Positions 24,149-32,393 of a DNA stretch of 47,990 nt are shown here, in pieces. The DNA lies in contig NZ_KB902497.1 in assembly GCF_000379525.1 (NCBI RefSeq), positions 1 through 47,990 on the forward strand, given 5' to 3'. The notes below the pieces were generated by a model that had not been told where the DNA came from, made no database searches, and saw nothing but the letters and a program-made list of their open reading frames with translations. A program made the translations under genes and the position numbers. How positions within the stretch are numbered: the stretch's first letter is position 1; each line of letters opens with the position of its first letter. This stretch comes from Lamprocystis purpurea DSM 4197. GTDB lineage: Bacteria > Pseudomonadota > Gammaproteobacteria > Chromatiales > Chromatiaceae.

Positions 24149-26527
24149 ATGCAACGACGTTTCTTCCCAGCCCTGATGATCACTTTGGTCTTAGGCACTC
24201 ACACCGGGGTCAGCATCGCGGCCGACCCTGCGCCCGTACCCGACGACGGCTCGGTGCTGCCCTTCCCGCCGCCCCCCTCGGCCAGCATCGCCGGCCAGAC
24301 CCTGCAGGAGTCGACGATGATCCGCCGGGCGGCACCCAACCACCTGCCCGCCGATGCGCCCAACATCCTCATCATCCTGCTCGATGACGTGGGCTTTGGC
24401 CTGGCGGACACCTACGGCGGCCCCATCCATACGCCGACCCTCTCGCGTATCGCCAACGCCGGCATCAGTTACAACGCCTTTCACACCACCGCGATCTGCT
24501 CGCCGACGCGGGCGGCGCTACTGACCGGGCGCAACCACCAGCGGGTGGGGTCCGGCACCATCGCCGAGCGGGCGGTCGACTGGGACGGTTACACCGGCGA
24601 GATTCCCCGAACCTCGGCCACACTCGCGAAGGTGTTGGGGGACTATGGCTATGCGACCGCCGCCTTCGGCAAATGGCACAATACGCCCGCCACCCAGACC
24701 ACGGCCATGGGTCCATTCACCCTCTGGCCGACCGGCGAGGGCATCGGTTTCGACTATTTCTATGGTTTTCTGGCCGGCGAGACGTCCCAATGGGAGCCGC
24801 GTCTGGTCGAGAACTTCAATCCGATTGAACCGCCCCACGATGCGCGTTACCACCTGAGCGAGGACCTGGCGGGCCAGACGATCACCTGGCTGCGCAAGCA
24901 CCGCGCCTTTGCCCCCGACAAGCCGTTCTTCGTGTATTGGGCTCCGGGCGCGGGACACGGCCCGCACCACATCTTCAAGGAGTGGGCGGACAAATATCAA
25001 GGTCAATTCGACCACGGCTGGGATCAACTGCGCGAGCGGACCTTCGCGCAACAGCAGGCGCTCGGTTGGATTCCCGCGGCGACGCAACTCACCCCGCGGG
25101 CAGAGAGTATGCCGGCCTGGGAGAGCATCCCTGAGTCCGAGCGGCCATTCCAGCGACGGCTGATGGAGGTCTTCGCCGGGTTTGTGGAGCATGTCGACAC
25201 CCAGGCCGGCAAGGTCATCGACGAACTTGAGCGCCTGGGTGTGCGCGACAATACCATCGTTTTCTACGTCTTCGGCGACAACGGATCGAGCGCCGAGGGC
25301 CAGCAGGGGAGCATCAGCGAACTGCTGGCGCAGAACCAGATCCCCAACACCATGGCGCAGCAACGCGCGGCGCTGGATCAGCTCGGCGGCCTGGACGCAC
25401 TCGGCGGCCCCAAGGTGGACAACATCTATCACGCCGGCTGGGCCTGGGCGGGCGACACGCCGTTTCAGCACACCAAGCTGATCGCCTCGCACTTCGGTGG
25501 GACGCGCAATCCGCTGGCCGTCTCCTGGCCGGCGCGCATCCAGCCCGATCGGACGCCGCGTCCCCAATTCCATCACGTCAACGACATCGCGCCGACCATC
25601 TATGACATCCTGCATATCCAGCCGCCGCGAGTGGTGGACGGCTTCGCGCAAGACCCGATCGACGGCACCAGCATGGCCTACACCTTCGCGGACGCCAAGG
25701 CGCCCGGCCGCAAGCTCACCCAGTATTTCGACAATAACGGCAGCCGCGGCCTCTATCAGGACGGCTGGTACGCCTGCACCTTCGGCCCGCTGACACCCTG
25801 GCTCACCGTCAGTCCCGGGCTCGCGACCTGGGACGCGAATCAGGACCCCTGGGAGCTTTACAACCTCAAGACCGATTTCTCACAGGCCGCGAACCTGGCC
25901 GCGCAGGAACCCCAGCGGCTTGAAGCGATGAAGACGCTGTTCCTCGAACAAGCACAAGAGAACCAGGTCTTCCCCATCGGTGCTGGGATCTGGCTGCGCC
26001 TCCACCCCGAGGACCGCATCAAGACACCCTATACGCGCTGGCAATTCGACTCGACCACGACCCGCATGCCGGAATTCACGGCGCCGGGCCTCGGTCGCGA
26101 GAGCAATCATGTCAGCATCGACGCCAGCCTTGGACCGGACGCATCCGGTGTGCTCTACGCCTTGGGCGGCGCCTCCGGGGGCCTGGCCCTGTACCTGGAC
26201 CGGGGCGTCCTCGTCTACGAGTACAACATGATGATCATCGAGCGCTATACGGTACGATCACAAGAGAAGCTGCCGGCCGGACCACACCGGATCGAAGTGG
26301 ACACGACGATTGCCAAGCCCGGCGCCCCGGCGGAGGTGGTGCTCAGCGTCGACGGTCAGGAGGTCGCCCGCACGACGGTCAAACGCACCGTGCCGGCCGC
26401 CTTCACGGCGAGCGAAACGCTCGATGTAGGCACCGACCTGGGCTCACCGGTGTCGCTCGACTACTTCGATCGGCGACCCTTCACCTTCGACGGAACCATC
26501 GACTCGGTCAAGGTCGTTCTGAAATAA
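24149..26527 (+). CDS. Large secreted arylsulfatase with C-terminal beta-sandwich
   Basis: A 792-residue sulfatase with a signal peptide (FFPALMITLVLGTHTGVSIA, residues 5-24). Metal aspartates are in LLDDVGFGLADTYGG, formylglycine Cys117 in ICSPTRAALLTGRNH, and the second metal site in VFGDNGSSAEGQ. After about residue 620, a lectin- or LamG-like beta-sandwich follows (GRESNHVSIDASL, PFTFDGTIDSVKVVLK). This matches the large arylsulfatases of environmental proteobacteria. The ATG at 24149 has a strong CAGGAG site. An earlier in-frame ATG (24056) would add 31 residues translated from the tandem repeat and is unlikely to be the main start. Confidence 0.92.
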   Translation: MQRRFFPALMITLVLGTHTGVSIAADPAPVPDDGSVLPFPPPPSASIAGQTLQESTMIRRAAPNHLPADAPNILIILLDDVGFGLADTYGGPIHTPTLSRIANAGISYNAFHTTAICSPTRAALLTGRNHQRVGSGTIAERAVDWDGYTGEIPRTSATLAKVLGDYGYATAAFGKWHNTPATQTTAMGPFTLWPTGEGIGFDYFYGFLAGETSQWEPRLVENFNPIEPPHDARYHLSEDLAGQTITWLRKHRAFAPDKPFFVYWAPGAGHGPHHIFKEWADKYQGQFDHGWDQLRERTFAQQQALGWIPAATQLTPRAESMPAWESIPESERPFQRRLMEVFAGFVEHVDTQAGKVIDELERLGVRDNTIVFYVFGDNGSSAEGQQGSISELLAQNQIPNTMAQQRAALDQLGGLDALGGPKVDNIYHAGWAWAGDTPFQHTKLIASHFGGTRNPLAVSWPARIQPDRTPRPQFHHVNDIAPTIYDILHIQPPRVVDGFAQDPIDGTSMAYTFADAKAPGRKLTQYFDNNGSRGLYQDGWYACTFGPLTPWLTVSPGLATWDANQDPWELYNLKTDFSQAANLAAQEPQRLEAMKTLFLEQAQENQVFPIGAGIWLRLHPEDRIKTPYTRWQFDSTTTRMPEFTAPGLGRESNHVSIDASLGPDASGVLYALGGASGGLALYLDRGVLVYEYNMMIIERYTVRSQEKLPAGPHRIEVDTTIAKPGAPAEVVLSVDGQEVARTTVKRTVPAAFTASETLDVGTDLGSPVSLDYFDRRPFTFDGTIDSVKVVLK

Positions 26528-26530
26528 CGG

Positions 26531-26660
26531 ATCAGCGTCCGTTCGGTCGCTGCTGTGCAGCGACCTGCTCCATTCGCCCAGTTCGGCAGGCCACGGTTCT
26601 CCCGAGTCGCCTCCAACCCATCCAAATGCGGCATCTGCATATCCTCCAGGCCCAATAAGA
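26531..26660 (-). pseudogene. Remnant of a hybrid kinase receiver domain
   Basis: The minus frame reads [15 protein letters not shown], nearly the same as the receiver core of the hybrid kinase at 27448-30426 ([17 protein letters not shown]). It then jumps to sequence matching that kinase's 3' end (CGGTCGCTGCTGT and neighbouring bases). The receiver segment between these parts is missing. It is therefore an internally deleted copy of the kinase's 3' part, separated from the intact gene by a toxin-antitoxin pair. Confidence 0.75.
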
Positions 26661-26665
26661 TCTCG

Positions 26666-27097
26666 TTATTGTTGTGATTCTTCGCCCCACGGACTGACCA
26701 CGGGCACTGTCAGTCCGCTGAAATGCCGTAGATTGCGCGTGGCGATGGACGCCCGGCGGGCCAGCGCAATACCGGCGATCTGGGTGTCTCGGATGTCAAC
26801 GATGATCCCCGCCCGCTGTCTGGATGCGGCAAGCGTTGCGGCCTCGCCGGCCGCGACTGCATCGAAACTCAGGATGCGACCATCCAGGTCCTCGACCAAG
26901 AGTCCCTCGAACGCTTGTTCGAGTTGCCGCCGACGTCGACCGTCCGGCAACAGGACGAGACCGAACCGAATCTCCAAGACGGTGATGCTGGTAGTCCAGA
27001 TCGAGGTTGCCGCTTGCCCGTCCAGCCAGGCCACGACACCGGCGTCCGGCGCATCGCGCATCAGGGCGGACAGCACATTGGTGTCGAGGATGATCAC
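26666..27097 (-). CDS. VapC/FitB-type PIN-domain toxin
   Basis: A 143-residue PIN ribonuclease of a type II pair. It has the first acidic residue in MIILDTNVLSALMRDAP, a Glu in TSITVLEIRFGL, and the C-terminal acidic site in DIRDTQIAGIALAR, followed by IATRNLRHF. It is thus apparently complete. The FitB-like spacing and the partner's RHH fold favour the FitAB subgroup. Its ATG overlaps the antitoxin stop by 4 nt. Such toxins cleave RNA, often tRNA, when the antitoxin is degraded. Confidence 0.92.
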   Translation of the reverse strand: MIILDTNVLSALMRDAPDAGVVAWLDGQAATSIWTTSITVLEIRFGLVLLPDGRRRRQLEQAFEGLLVEDLDGRILSFDAVAAGEAATLAASRQRAGIIVDIRDTQIAGIALARRASIATRNLRHFSGLTVPVVSPWGEESQQ

Positions 27098-27342
27098 GGC
27101 TCAAACGTGGCCGGTCGCGGCGCCTGTCCGCGCAGTTCGGGCAGATCATCGAGCAAGCCCTGGCCGATAAAGCGAGCGGCAATGCGCGAACCCAGCCCGG
27201 AGGTGGGTGCCCCCTGGTCGGCCAAAGACTGCCGCAGGATCGTGCGGATCTCCTCCTCCATGCTGTGGCCATGCTGACGGGCGCGCTGTTGCAACCGTTC
27301 CTTCACGTCGTGGTCGAGATTGCGAACCAGCACTTGGGCCAT
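27094..27342 (-). CDS. FitA/VapB-type Arc-fold antitoxin
   Basis: An 82-residue antitoxin. Residues 1-45 form an Arc-type ribbon-helix-helix (AQVLVRNLDHDVKERLQQRA, then HGHSMEEEIRTILRQSL). The C-terminal residues probably block the toxin active site. The ATG at 27342 follows GAGGAG; open frame upstream gives an implausible N-terminus. It should bind the palindrome at 27367-27382 and repress the operon. Confidence 0.9.
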   Translation of the reverse strand: MAQVLVRNLDHDVKERLQQRARQHGHSMEEEIRTILRQSLADQGAPTSGLGSRIAARFIGQGLLDDLPELRGQAPRPATFEP

Positions 27343-27366
27343 GGATGATCTCCTCAAAGTGACAGA

Positions 27367-27382
27367 TGCTATCACGATAGCA
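27367..27382. promoter_or_regulatory. Palindromic operator of the FitAB-like pair
   Basis: TGCTATCACGATAGCA is a perfect palindrome (7-bp arms, 2-nt centre) about 25 nt upstream of the antitoxin start. The arms resemble those described for the Neisseria FitAB operator, which are set further apart. The autoregulatory role is inferred. Confidence 0.75.
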
Positions 27383-27406
27383 GCGACTGGATGCCCAGGC
27401 AAGTTG

Positions 27407-27432
27407 TCGACGATGATCCGCCGGGCGGCACC
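27407..27432 (+). repeat. 26-bp exact duplicate of part of the third sulfatase gene
   Basis: These 26 bases are identical to 24311-24336 within the sulfatase coding region (codons for STMIRRAAP). The copy lies between the toxin-antitoxin operator and the kinase stop. It suggests a recombination junction involving both genes. Confidence 0.75.
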
Positions 27433-27447
27433 GAAGCGTCCCTGAGG

Positions 27448-30426
27448 TCAGCGGTCGCTGCTGTCCGGCGACCTGCTGCATTTCCCCATTTCCGTCTCGG
27501 CCGCCGGCGGCTCGTCCGGGCTGGCCGCCGCGCTCGCCTCCGAGAGCCAGGTCAACAGCGTGGCATAGAGGATCGCGGGGTCGACCGGCTTGGCGATAAA
27601 GCCGTTCATGCCCGCCGTCAGACACCGGTTGCGGTCCTCGGCGAAGGCGTTGGCGGTCATGGCCAGGATCGGCCGCCGCGCCCAGTGCGGCAGGGTCCGG
27701 ATTTCCCGCGTCGCCTGCAGCCCGTCCAGATGCGGCATCTGCATGTCCATCAGGATCAGCGCATAGTCCCCCACGCGCGCTTTCTCGACCGCCTCGCGTC
27801 CGTCGCGCGCGGTGTCCGCGCAAAGTCCGACATCGTGCAGCAACTCCAGGGCAACCTCGCGGTTGATTGGCTCGTCCTCGGCAAGCAGCAGCCGCTTGCC
27901 GCCGTGCAGTCGACGCAGGGTCGCCTCCACATCCTGCTCCCGCCGCGTGTCGCCACCAGCGGGTAGGGGCCGCACACCGCGGCCGAGGCGCGCCGTGAAC
28001 CAGAACAGACTGCCGCGCCCGGGTTCGCTTTCCGCGCCCGTCTCCCCGCCCATCAGCCGGGCTAACCTGGCGGTCAGAGCAAGCCCCAGCCCGGTCCCGC
28101 CGAAGCGCCGGGCGGTGGAGTCATCGGCCTGCTCGAAGGCGCCGAAGAGTCGGGCCAAGGCGTCCGGGGCGATGCCGATCCCCGTGTCCTGAACCTCGAA
28201 GCGCACGAGGAGCCCCTGCGCATCTTCGGCCAGCAACCCGCAACGCAGGGCGATCGCGCCGCGCTCGGTAAACTTGACCGCGTTGCCCGCGAGGTTGAGT
28301 AAGGCCTGGCGCAGCCGGGTGGCGTCCCCGCGCAGCCACTGGGGGACACCCCCGCGGTCCACGGTCAGCACGATTCCCTTGGCATCGGCCGCGGCCGAAA
28401 CGATGGAACGCACATGATCGAGCAGCTCATCCAAGGCGAAGTCGGTCTGCGCCAGCGCGATCTTGCCGGCTTCGATCTTGGAGAGGTCGAGGATGTCGTT
28501 GAGAAGGGCAAGCAGGTGATGTGCGGCTGTATCGACCTTGGCGAGACGCTCGGCCTGGATTGTGGTCGTCCGGTCCTGGCGCATCAGGTGGGTCAGTCCG
28601 ATGATGGCGTTCATCGGCGTGCGAATCTCGTGGCTCATGTTGGCCAGGAAGGCGCTCTTGGAGCGGTTGGCGGCCTCCGCCTGCTCGCGCGCCTGCACGA
28701 GCTGCCCGGTGCGCTCATCGACGAGTTGCTCCAAATGATCGCGGTAGCGGTTCAGCTCATCCTCGGTCCGCTTGCGCTCGGTGATGTCGCGCCCCGTCAC
28801 CACCGCGCCGACGATGCGGCCGTCGTTGTCCAGGATGGGCGCGAAGCTGTAGCTGCCCACCCAGGCCGCCCCCGTGTCGGTGCGCCGCAGCGCATACTCG
28901 ACATTGCTGGCCGTCTCGCCCCGCAGTGCCCTGGAGACCGGCCAGCACGTCAAAGGCGCGCGCTCGCCATTGTCCATGAAGACCTCCAGGATCTCGGCAG
29001 ACTCGGTCAGGGTGTGGAAGCACTCCGTCTTATCCGCGAACTTATGAAAGGTGGCGAAGGCGTCGTTGAGGTCGATGAACCGCCCCTCGGCATCGGCGAT
29101 GACCACGGCATCATTCATGCTCGCCAGGGCCGCCTCCAGGCGCTCTTTGGCCAGATCGAGCCGCTCCAGCGCCAGGCGAAGACGCATCTCGCTCTCGCGC
29201 AGTGCCGCCTCGGCGCGCCGGGCGCGCAATACGGCAATCGTCAGCACCACCACCATGGCCAACAAGAGCGCGAGGGCGGCCAGCACGCCATGCACCAACG
29301 GACGGTGGAGACTGTAGAGTGTTTCCGGGCGATTGATGACCCGGCTGTCGGGGGGCAAGGTGCCGGGGTCCACCCCAAAGCGACGCAGTTGGATGTCGTC
29401 CAGCGCCGGGCGGGCCGTGCTTTGCTCCACCGGGATCCGGGCCGGGTCCTCCCCGGCCAGGACCCCCAAGGCCAGGGCCGCCGCCTGCCCGCCGTGCTCG
29501 CGGCCATCGAGCAGCAGGCCGCCGACGATGCCCTGGCCAAGACGGGTCCCGTGCATCGCATAGACCGGTGCCGGACTGGCGTCGGCGATGCGCCGGGTGC
29601 TCTGCGCCCGGGGAAAGACGTGGCCGGCCGCGTCGGTCACATAGGTGAGGATCAGCACCAGAGTGTCGGGCGGCAGGGCGTCGAGTTGTCGTTCCAACTC
29701 CGGTAAGGGGACATCGGGGGAGAAATCGATCTCGAGGCGATGACGCAGATCGGGCAGGATGTGGTCCATGTCCTGCCGCAGCGCCAGCCCGGAGGCGGTG
29801 TAGTCGTGCACCACCAGCACCCGGCGGGCCCCGGGATGCAGGCGCAGCGCCAGGTCCAGCGTCCCGGCGATGTCCTGGATCTCCGCCACCCCGGTGATGC
29901 CGGGCCTGTCTTCCAGCATCTCGGAGCGAAATCCGTTGATCCCGGCGAAGACCACCGGAACCACGGGAAAGAGTTCCGCGGGGTAGGCGCGCAGCAGGTC
30001 GAGTGCCGGATTATCCAGCGCAATCAGCAAGTCCACCGACTGACCCCGGTACTTGCGCACCAGCGTGTCCTTCAGGAAGGCGAGATGCTCGGGCCCGGGG
30101 AAGCGCTTGGCGTCGAGATACTCGACTGCCGGCACCTGGTCCGGATAGGCGGTCTTCAACCCCGCCAGCAGGCCGGTCAGCTCGTCGTCTGCCCAGGCGT
30201 CCCCGGGGTGATATGCGTTCAGAATCACAATGTGTGGAGCAGGCTGCGGGACCGCGGCAGGCGCGCCAGGTTCAGTCGCCGCGGCGCGGGTGCCGGGCCC
30301 GGTCTCTGAGCCGATGCCTGAACCAGCGGCGGACGCGGCCCCGGCGGCACCCCCGATCACGACCAAAGGGCAGCACGGGCCGAGGACCCAGAGCAGAAAG
30401 ACCGCCGCGATGAGTCGCCACGACAC
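27448..30426 (-). CDS. Hybrid sensor histidine kinase with periplasmic ABC-type binding domain
   Basis: A 992-residue membrane sensor. It has an N-terminal hydrophobic segment (1-30) and an ABC substrate-binding-like domain at about 65-360 ([27 protein letters not shown]). A membrane helix at about 378-400 is followed by a helical linker and a PAS domain at about 430-550. HisKA has His599 in [14 protein letters not shown]; HATPase runs about 700-815 ([27 protein letters not shown]); the receiver has Asp894 in LILMDMQMP. The GTG at 30426 is chosen for its GAGGAG site, though an ATG at 30498 is in frame. Its ligand is unknown, and no output regulator gene is adjacent. Confidence 0.92.
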   Translation of the reverse strand: MSWRLIAAVFLLWVLGPCCPLVVIGGAAGAASAAGSGIGSETGPGTRAAATEPGAPAAVPQPAPHIVILNAYHPGDAWADDELTGLLAGLKTAYPDQVPAVEYLDAKRFPGPEHLAFLKDTLVRKYRGQSVDLLIALDNPALDLLRAYPAELFPVVPVVFAGINGFRSEMLEDRPGITGVAEIQDIAGTLDLALRLHPGARRVLVVHDYTASGLALRQDMDHILPDLRHRLEIDFSPDVPLPELERQLDALPPDTLVLILTYVTDAAGHVFPRAQSTRRIADASPAPVYAMHGTRLGQGIVGGLLLDGREHGGQAAALALGVLAGEDPARIPVEQSTARPALDDIQLRRFGVDPGTLPPDSRVINRPETLYSLHRPLVHGVLAALALLLAMVVVLTIAVLRARRAEAALRESEMRLRLALERLDLAKERLEAALASMNDAVVIADAEGRFIDLNDAFATFHKFADKTECFHTLTESAEILEVFMDNGERAPLTCWPVSRALRGETASNVEYALRRTDTGAAWVGSYSFAPILDNDGRIVGAVVTGRDITERKRTEDELNRYRDHLEQLVDERTGQLVQAREQAEAANRSKSAFLANMSHEIRTPMNAIIGLTHLMRQDRTTTIQAERLAKVDTAAHHLLALLNDILDLSKIEAGKIALAQTDFALDELLDHVRSIVSAAADAKGIVLTVDRGGVPQWLRGDATRLRQALLNLAGNAVKFTERGAIALRCGLLAEDAQGLLVRFEVQDTGIGIAPDALARLFGAFEQADDSTARRFGGTGLGLALTARLARLMGGETGAESEPGRGSLFWFTARLGRGVRPLPAGGDTRREQDVEATLRRLHGGKRLLLAEDEPINREVALELLHDVGLCADTARDGREAVEKARVGDYALILMDMQMPHLDGLQATREIRTLPHWARRPILAMTANAFAEDRNRCLTAGMNGFIAKPVDPAILYATLLTWLSEASAAASPDEPPAAETEMGKCSRSPDSSDR

Positions 30427-30671
30427 CTTATGAAATCTCCTCAAGGCCGGCGACGTACGCCACCAGCCGGTCGGCCGCGCCAAGTCGCAGTATGACATGA
30501 CGGCTTGCGATAAGGCGATTGCCGGAAGATCCGGTACCCAGCGGGCCGGTCATGGGTCGGAATACCGACCAACCCGAGAAACAGGATGCAGGGATGTGAC
30601 GGCCATCACAACCCCAACACAGGGCCGCGTTAAGATTGAATGCATAGTTATGGCACCTGCCAGAGCATCCG

Positions 30672-30914
30672 ATGAACGACCCGACTGACAACACTGAACG
30701 CGCACGCACCGCCATGATTGCAGAGGCGCTGGCGCTGCTCCGCATCATCGACGCGGAGCAGGGTAACGAAGACATCAACGAGAGTCCGCAGGCCCGCGAG
30801 ACCCGCTTGCTGCTGCAAGCCAAGGCCCGGCAGTTGGTCATCACGATGATCGCGGAACTGCGGGCGCCGACCAGGGAACAGACGCCGGCCCGGCGTTTCG
30901 CGGCGGCGGCCTAA
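30672..30914 (+). CDS. Small acidic helical protein, unknown function
   Basis: An 80-residue protein, predicted helical and soluble. It begins MNDPTDNTERARTAMIAEAL and contains EDINESPQARETRLLLQAKA. No signal, membrane segment or cysteine is seen, and I do not recognise a family. The ATG at 30672 has only a weak AGAG site. It is divergent from the hybrid kinase (245 nt apart) and 69 nt upstream of another small gene on the same strand; the two may be expressed together. Confidence 0.6.
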   Translation: MNDPTDNTERARTAMIAEALALLRIIDAEQGNEDINESPQARETRLLLQAKARQLVITMIAELRAPTREQTPARRFAAAA

Positions 30915-30983
30915 GGCGATTTCCGTCCGATCCTATCGCATGATTTTCCGGCAATCGCCTGGACCCTTGGAGACTCGCCCATC

Positions 30984-31175
30984 GTGACCACGAAAGAGGC
31001 GCAACTGCGGGCCAACCAGGCTTGGCGCGAGCGTACCGGATTACAACTGGTGCAAGCCTGGCTCCCGAAACACGTGGTCCAGCGTTTGGACCGACTGGTC
31101 ACGGTGACCGGCGCGCGCGGGCGCGCCGGCGTGTTGACCAAGCTGATCGAGGACGCGCCGACAGCGCCTGAGTGA
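30984..31175 (+). CDS. Small protein, possible ribbon-helix-helix
   Basis: A 63-residue basic protein starting at GTG 30984, with TTGGAGA upstream. Sequence: TTKEAQLRANQAWRERTGL, then LVQAWLPKHVVQRLDRLVTV and RAGVLTKLIEDA. The strand-helix-helix order (QLVQAWLP / HVVQRLDRLV / RAGVLTKLIE) is compatible with an RHH DNA-binding fold, as in antitoxins or plasmid repressors. No toxin gene is next to it. Function is not assigned. Confidence 0.6.
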   Translation: MTTKEAQLRANQAWRERTGLQLVQAWLPKHVVQRLDRLVTVTGARGRAGVLTKLIEDAPTAPE

Positions 31176-31359
31176 AGACGCGATGACGAGTGCCGACCAT
31201 CTCGCGCACGTGGCCGATGTTGATGGGCCAGTCTCTCAATGCAGGTACAGCAGCGCGCGCGTGCTAAATCCGCACCGATGAGCACCGGACATTGCCTGAG
31301 CGTAGCGGCGGGCTGAAAACCCTCCACCCTGCATCCGGTGATCACCTGGGGCACCGAAA

Positions 31360-32346
31360 TTACTGATCCTCCGCAAACCAGGCCGCCAGTCGTTCTTTGA
31401 CCTCCCGGAACCCCGGCCGCGCAAAGATGAAATGTCCACCGGGGAAAATGACCTGGTCAAACGATGCGAACTGTTTGGGAACCGAGGAGCCCCATTCCAC
31501 GATCGATGCCGAGGGCATGACCAGGAAATCATGTTCGCCCACCAGATTGAAGAAATGGATGTTGGTCACGTCACCGTCGAAATGAAATGCTTCTTCTGTT
31601 GCGTCGGCCTTTTGCGCGAACCCCTCCTCCAGAATGTCCATGAAGGCGGCGAACGGCACCAACCGGTCATCATAGGTTAACGTGAGCGCCTTCGTAAAAG
31701 TTTCGGGCCCGGCTTCCCAGAAGCGCTGCCAGAACCACTCGATCATCGAGATGCCGGTGCTTTGCATGATAACCATATTCATGGCAGACAAAGAGATACC
31801 GGTATTCTCCAATGCCGGACGATAAGGCTTCACGGCTTGATAGAATTGCAGGAAGCTTCTGGCCATGCCCAGATCACGGGCGCCCATGATCGGCGATCCG
31901 TAATAGGAAATCTTGTGAAAGCGTTTGCCGTAGTCCTTGTTCTTCTTCAGCTCACGATTGATGAGATGCGAGGTGATCAAACCACCGATACAAATGGCGA
32001 ACACGTTGAGGTTATCGACATCGTAGTCGTTCAGCAGCGGCGTCACAGCCTTCTCATCAAAGGCATCGGCTAGGTCGTTCAAGGTCCAGCCGCTGAGCGT
32101 GAATAGCGATTCCTTGCCCCAGTCCATCAGGAACACATCGAAACCCTGCCGGTTGAAGAACTCGATGAAATTCTCCTTGTTGAAACAAGTCCCGTAGGCT
32201 CTTGTCATTATCGAGTAATTCAAGATGATAGGCCGCTTCTGCCGCTTGTCGGCGGTCGCCTCCGCCGCGAATTTCCAGATGTTGAAATTCGCATCTTCGT
32301 AATAGATCTGTGCTTTGGTGTTCGCGAAATATAAACGGTCTAACAT
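31360..32346 (-). CDS. PhaC-like alpha/beta hydrolase (class III PHA synthase type)
   Basis: A 328-residue protein resembling class III polyhydroxyalkanoate synthases. Nucleophile Cys119 lies in FAICIGG (the lipase-box-like site), the putative catalytic Asp273 in LVGEHDFLV, and His305 in PGGHFIF. The N-terminal region is shorter than the about 355 residues of the Allochromatium enzyme. No phaE or other pha gene is adjacent. The coding sequence looks clearly more AT-rich than its neighbours, suggesting transfer. It may be a diverged synthase or a related acyltransferase. The ATG at 32346 follows GAGG. Confidence 0.8.
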   Translation of the reverse strand: MLDRLYFANTKAQIYYEDANFNIWKFAAEATADKRQKRPIILNYSIMTRAYGTCFNKENFIEFFNRQGFDVFLMDWGKESLFTLSGWTLNDLADAFDEKAVTPLLNDYDVDNLNVFAICIGGLITSHLINRELKKNKDYGKRFHKISYYGSPIMGARDLGMARSFLQFYQAVKPYRPALENTGISLSAMNMVIMQSTGISMIEWFWQRFWEAGPETFTKALTLTYDDRLVPFAAFMDILEEGFAQKADATEEAFHFDGDVTNIHFFNLVGEHDFLVMPSASIVEWGSSVPKQFASFDQVIFPGGHFIFARPGFREVKERLAAWFAEDQ

Positions 32347-32393
32347 ATCAGCCTCGGCTGTGATAGATTAGGGTCTTTGCTGGAACGTGCCGC

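Noticed and set aside
28414-29706. 430-codon plus-strand frame opposite the hybrid kinase
   Set aside because: Antisense shadow; the minus strand encodes an intact HisKA/HATPase series.
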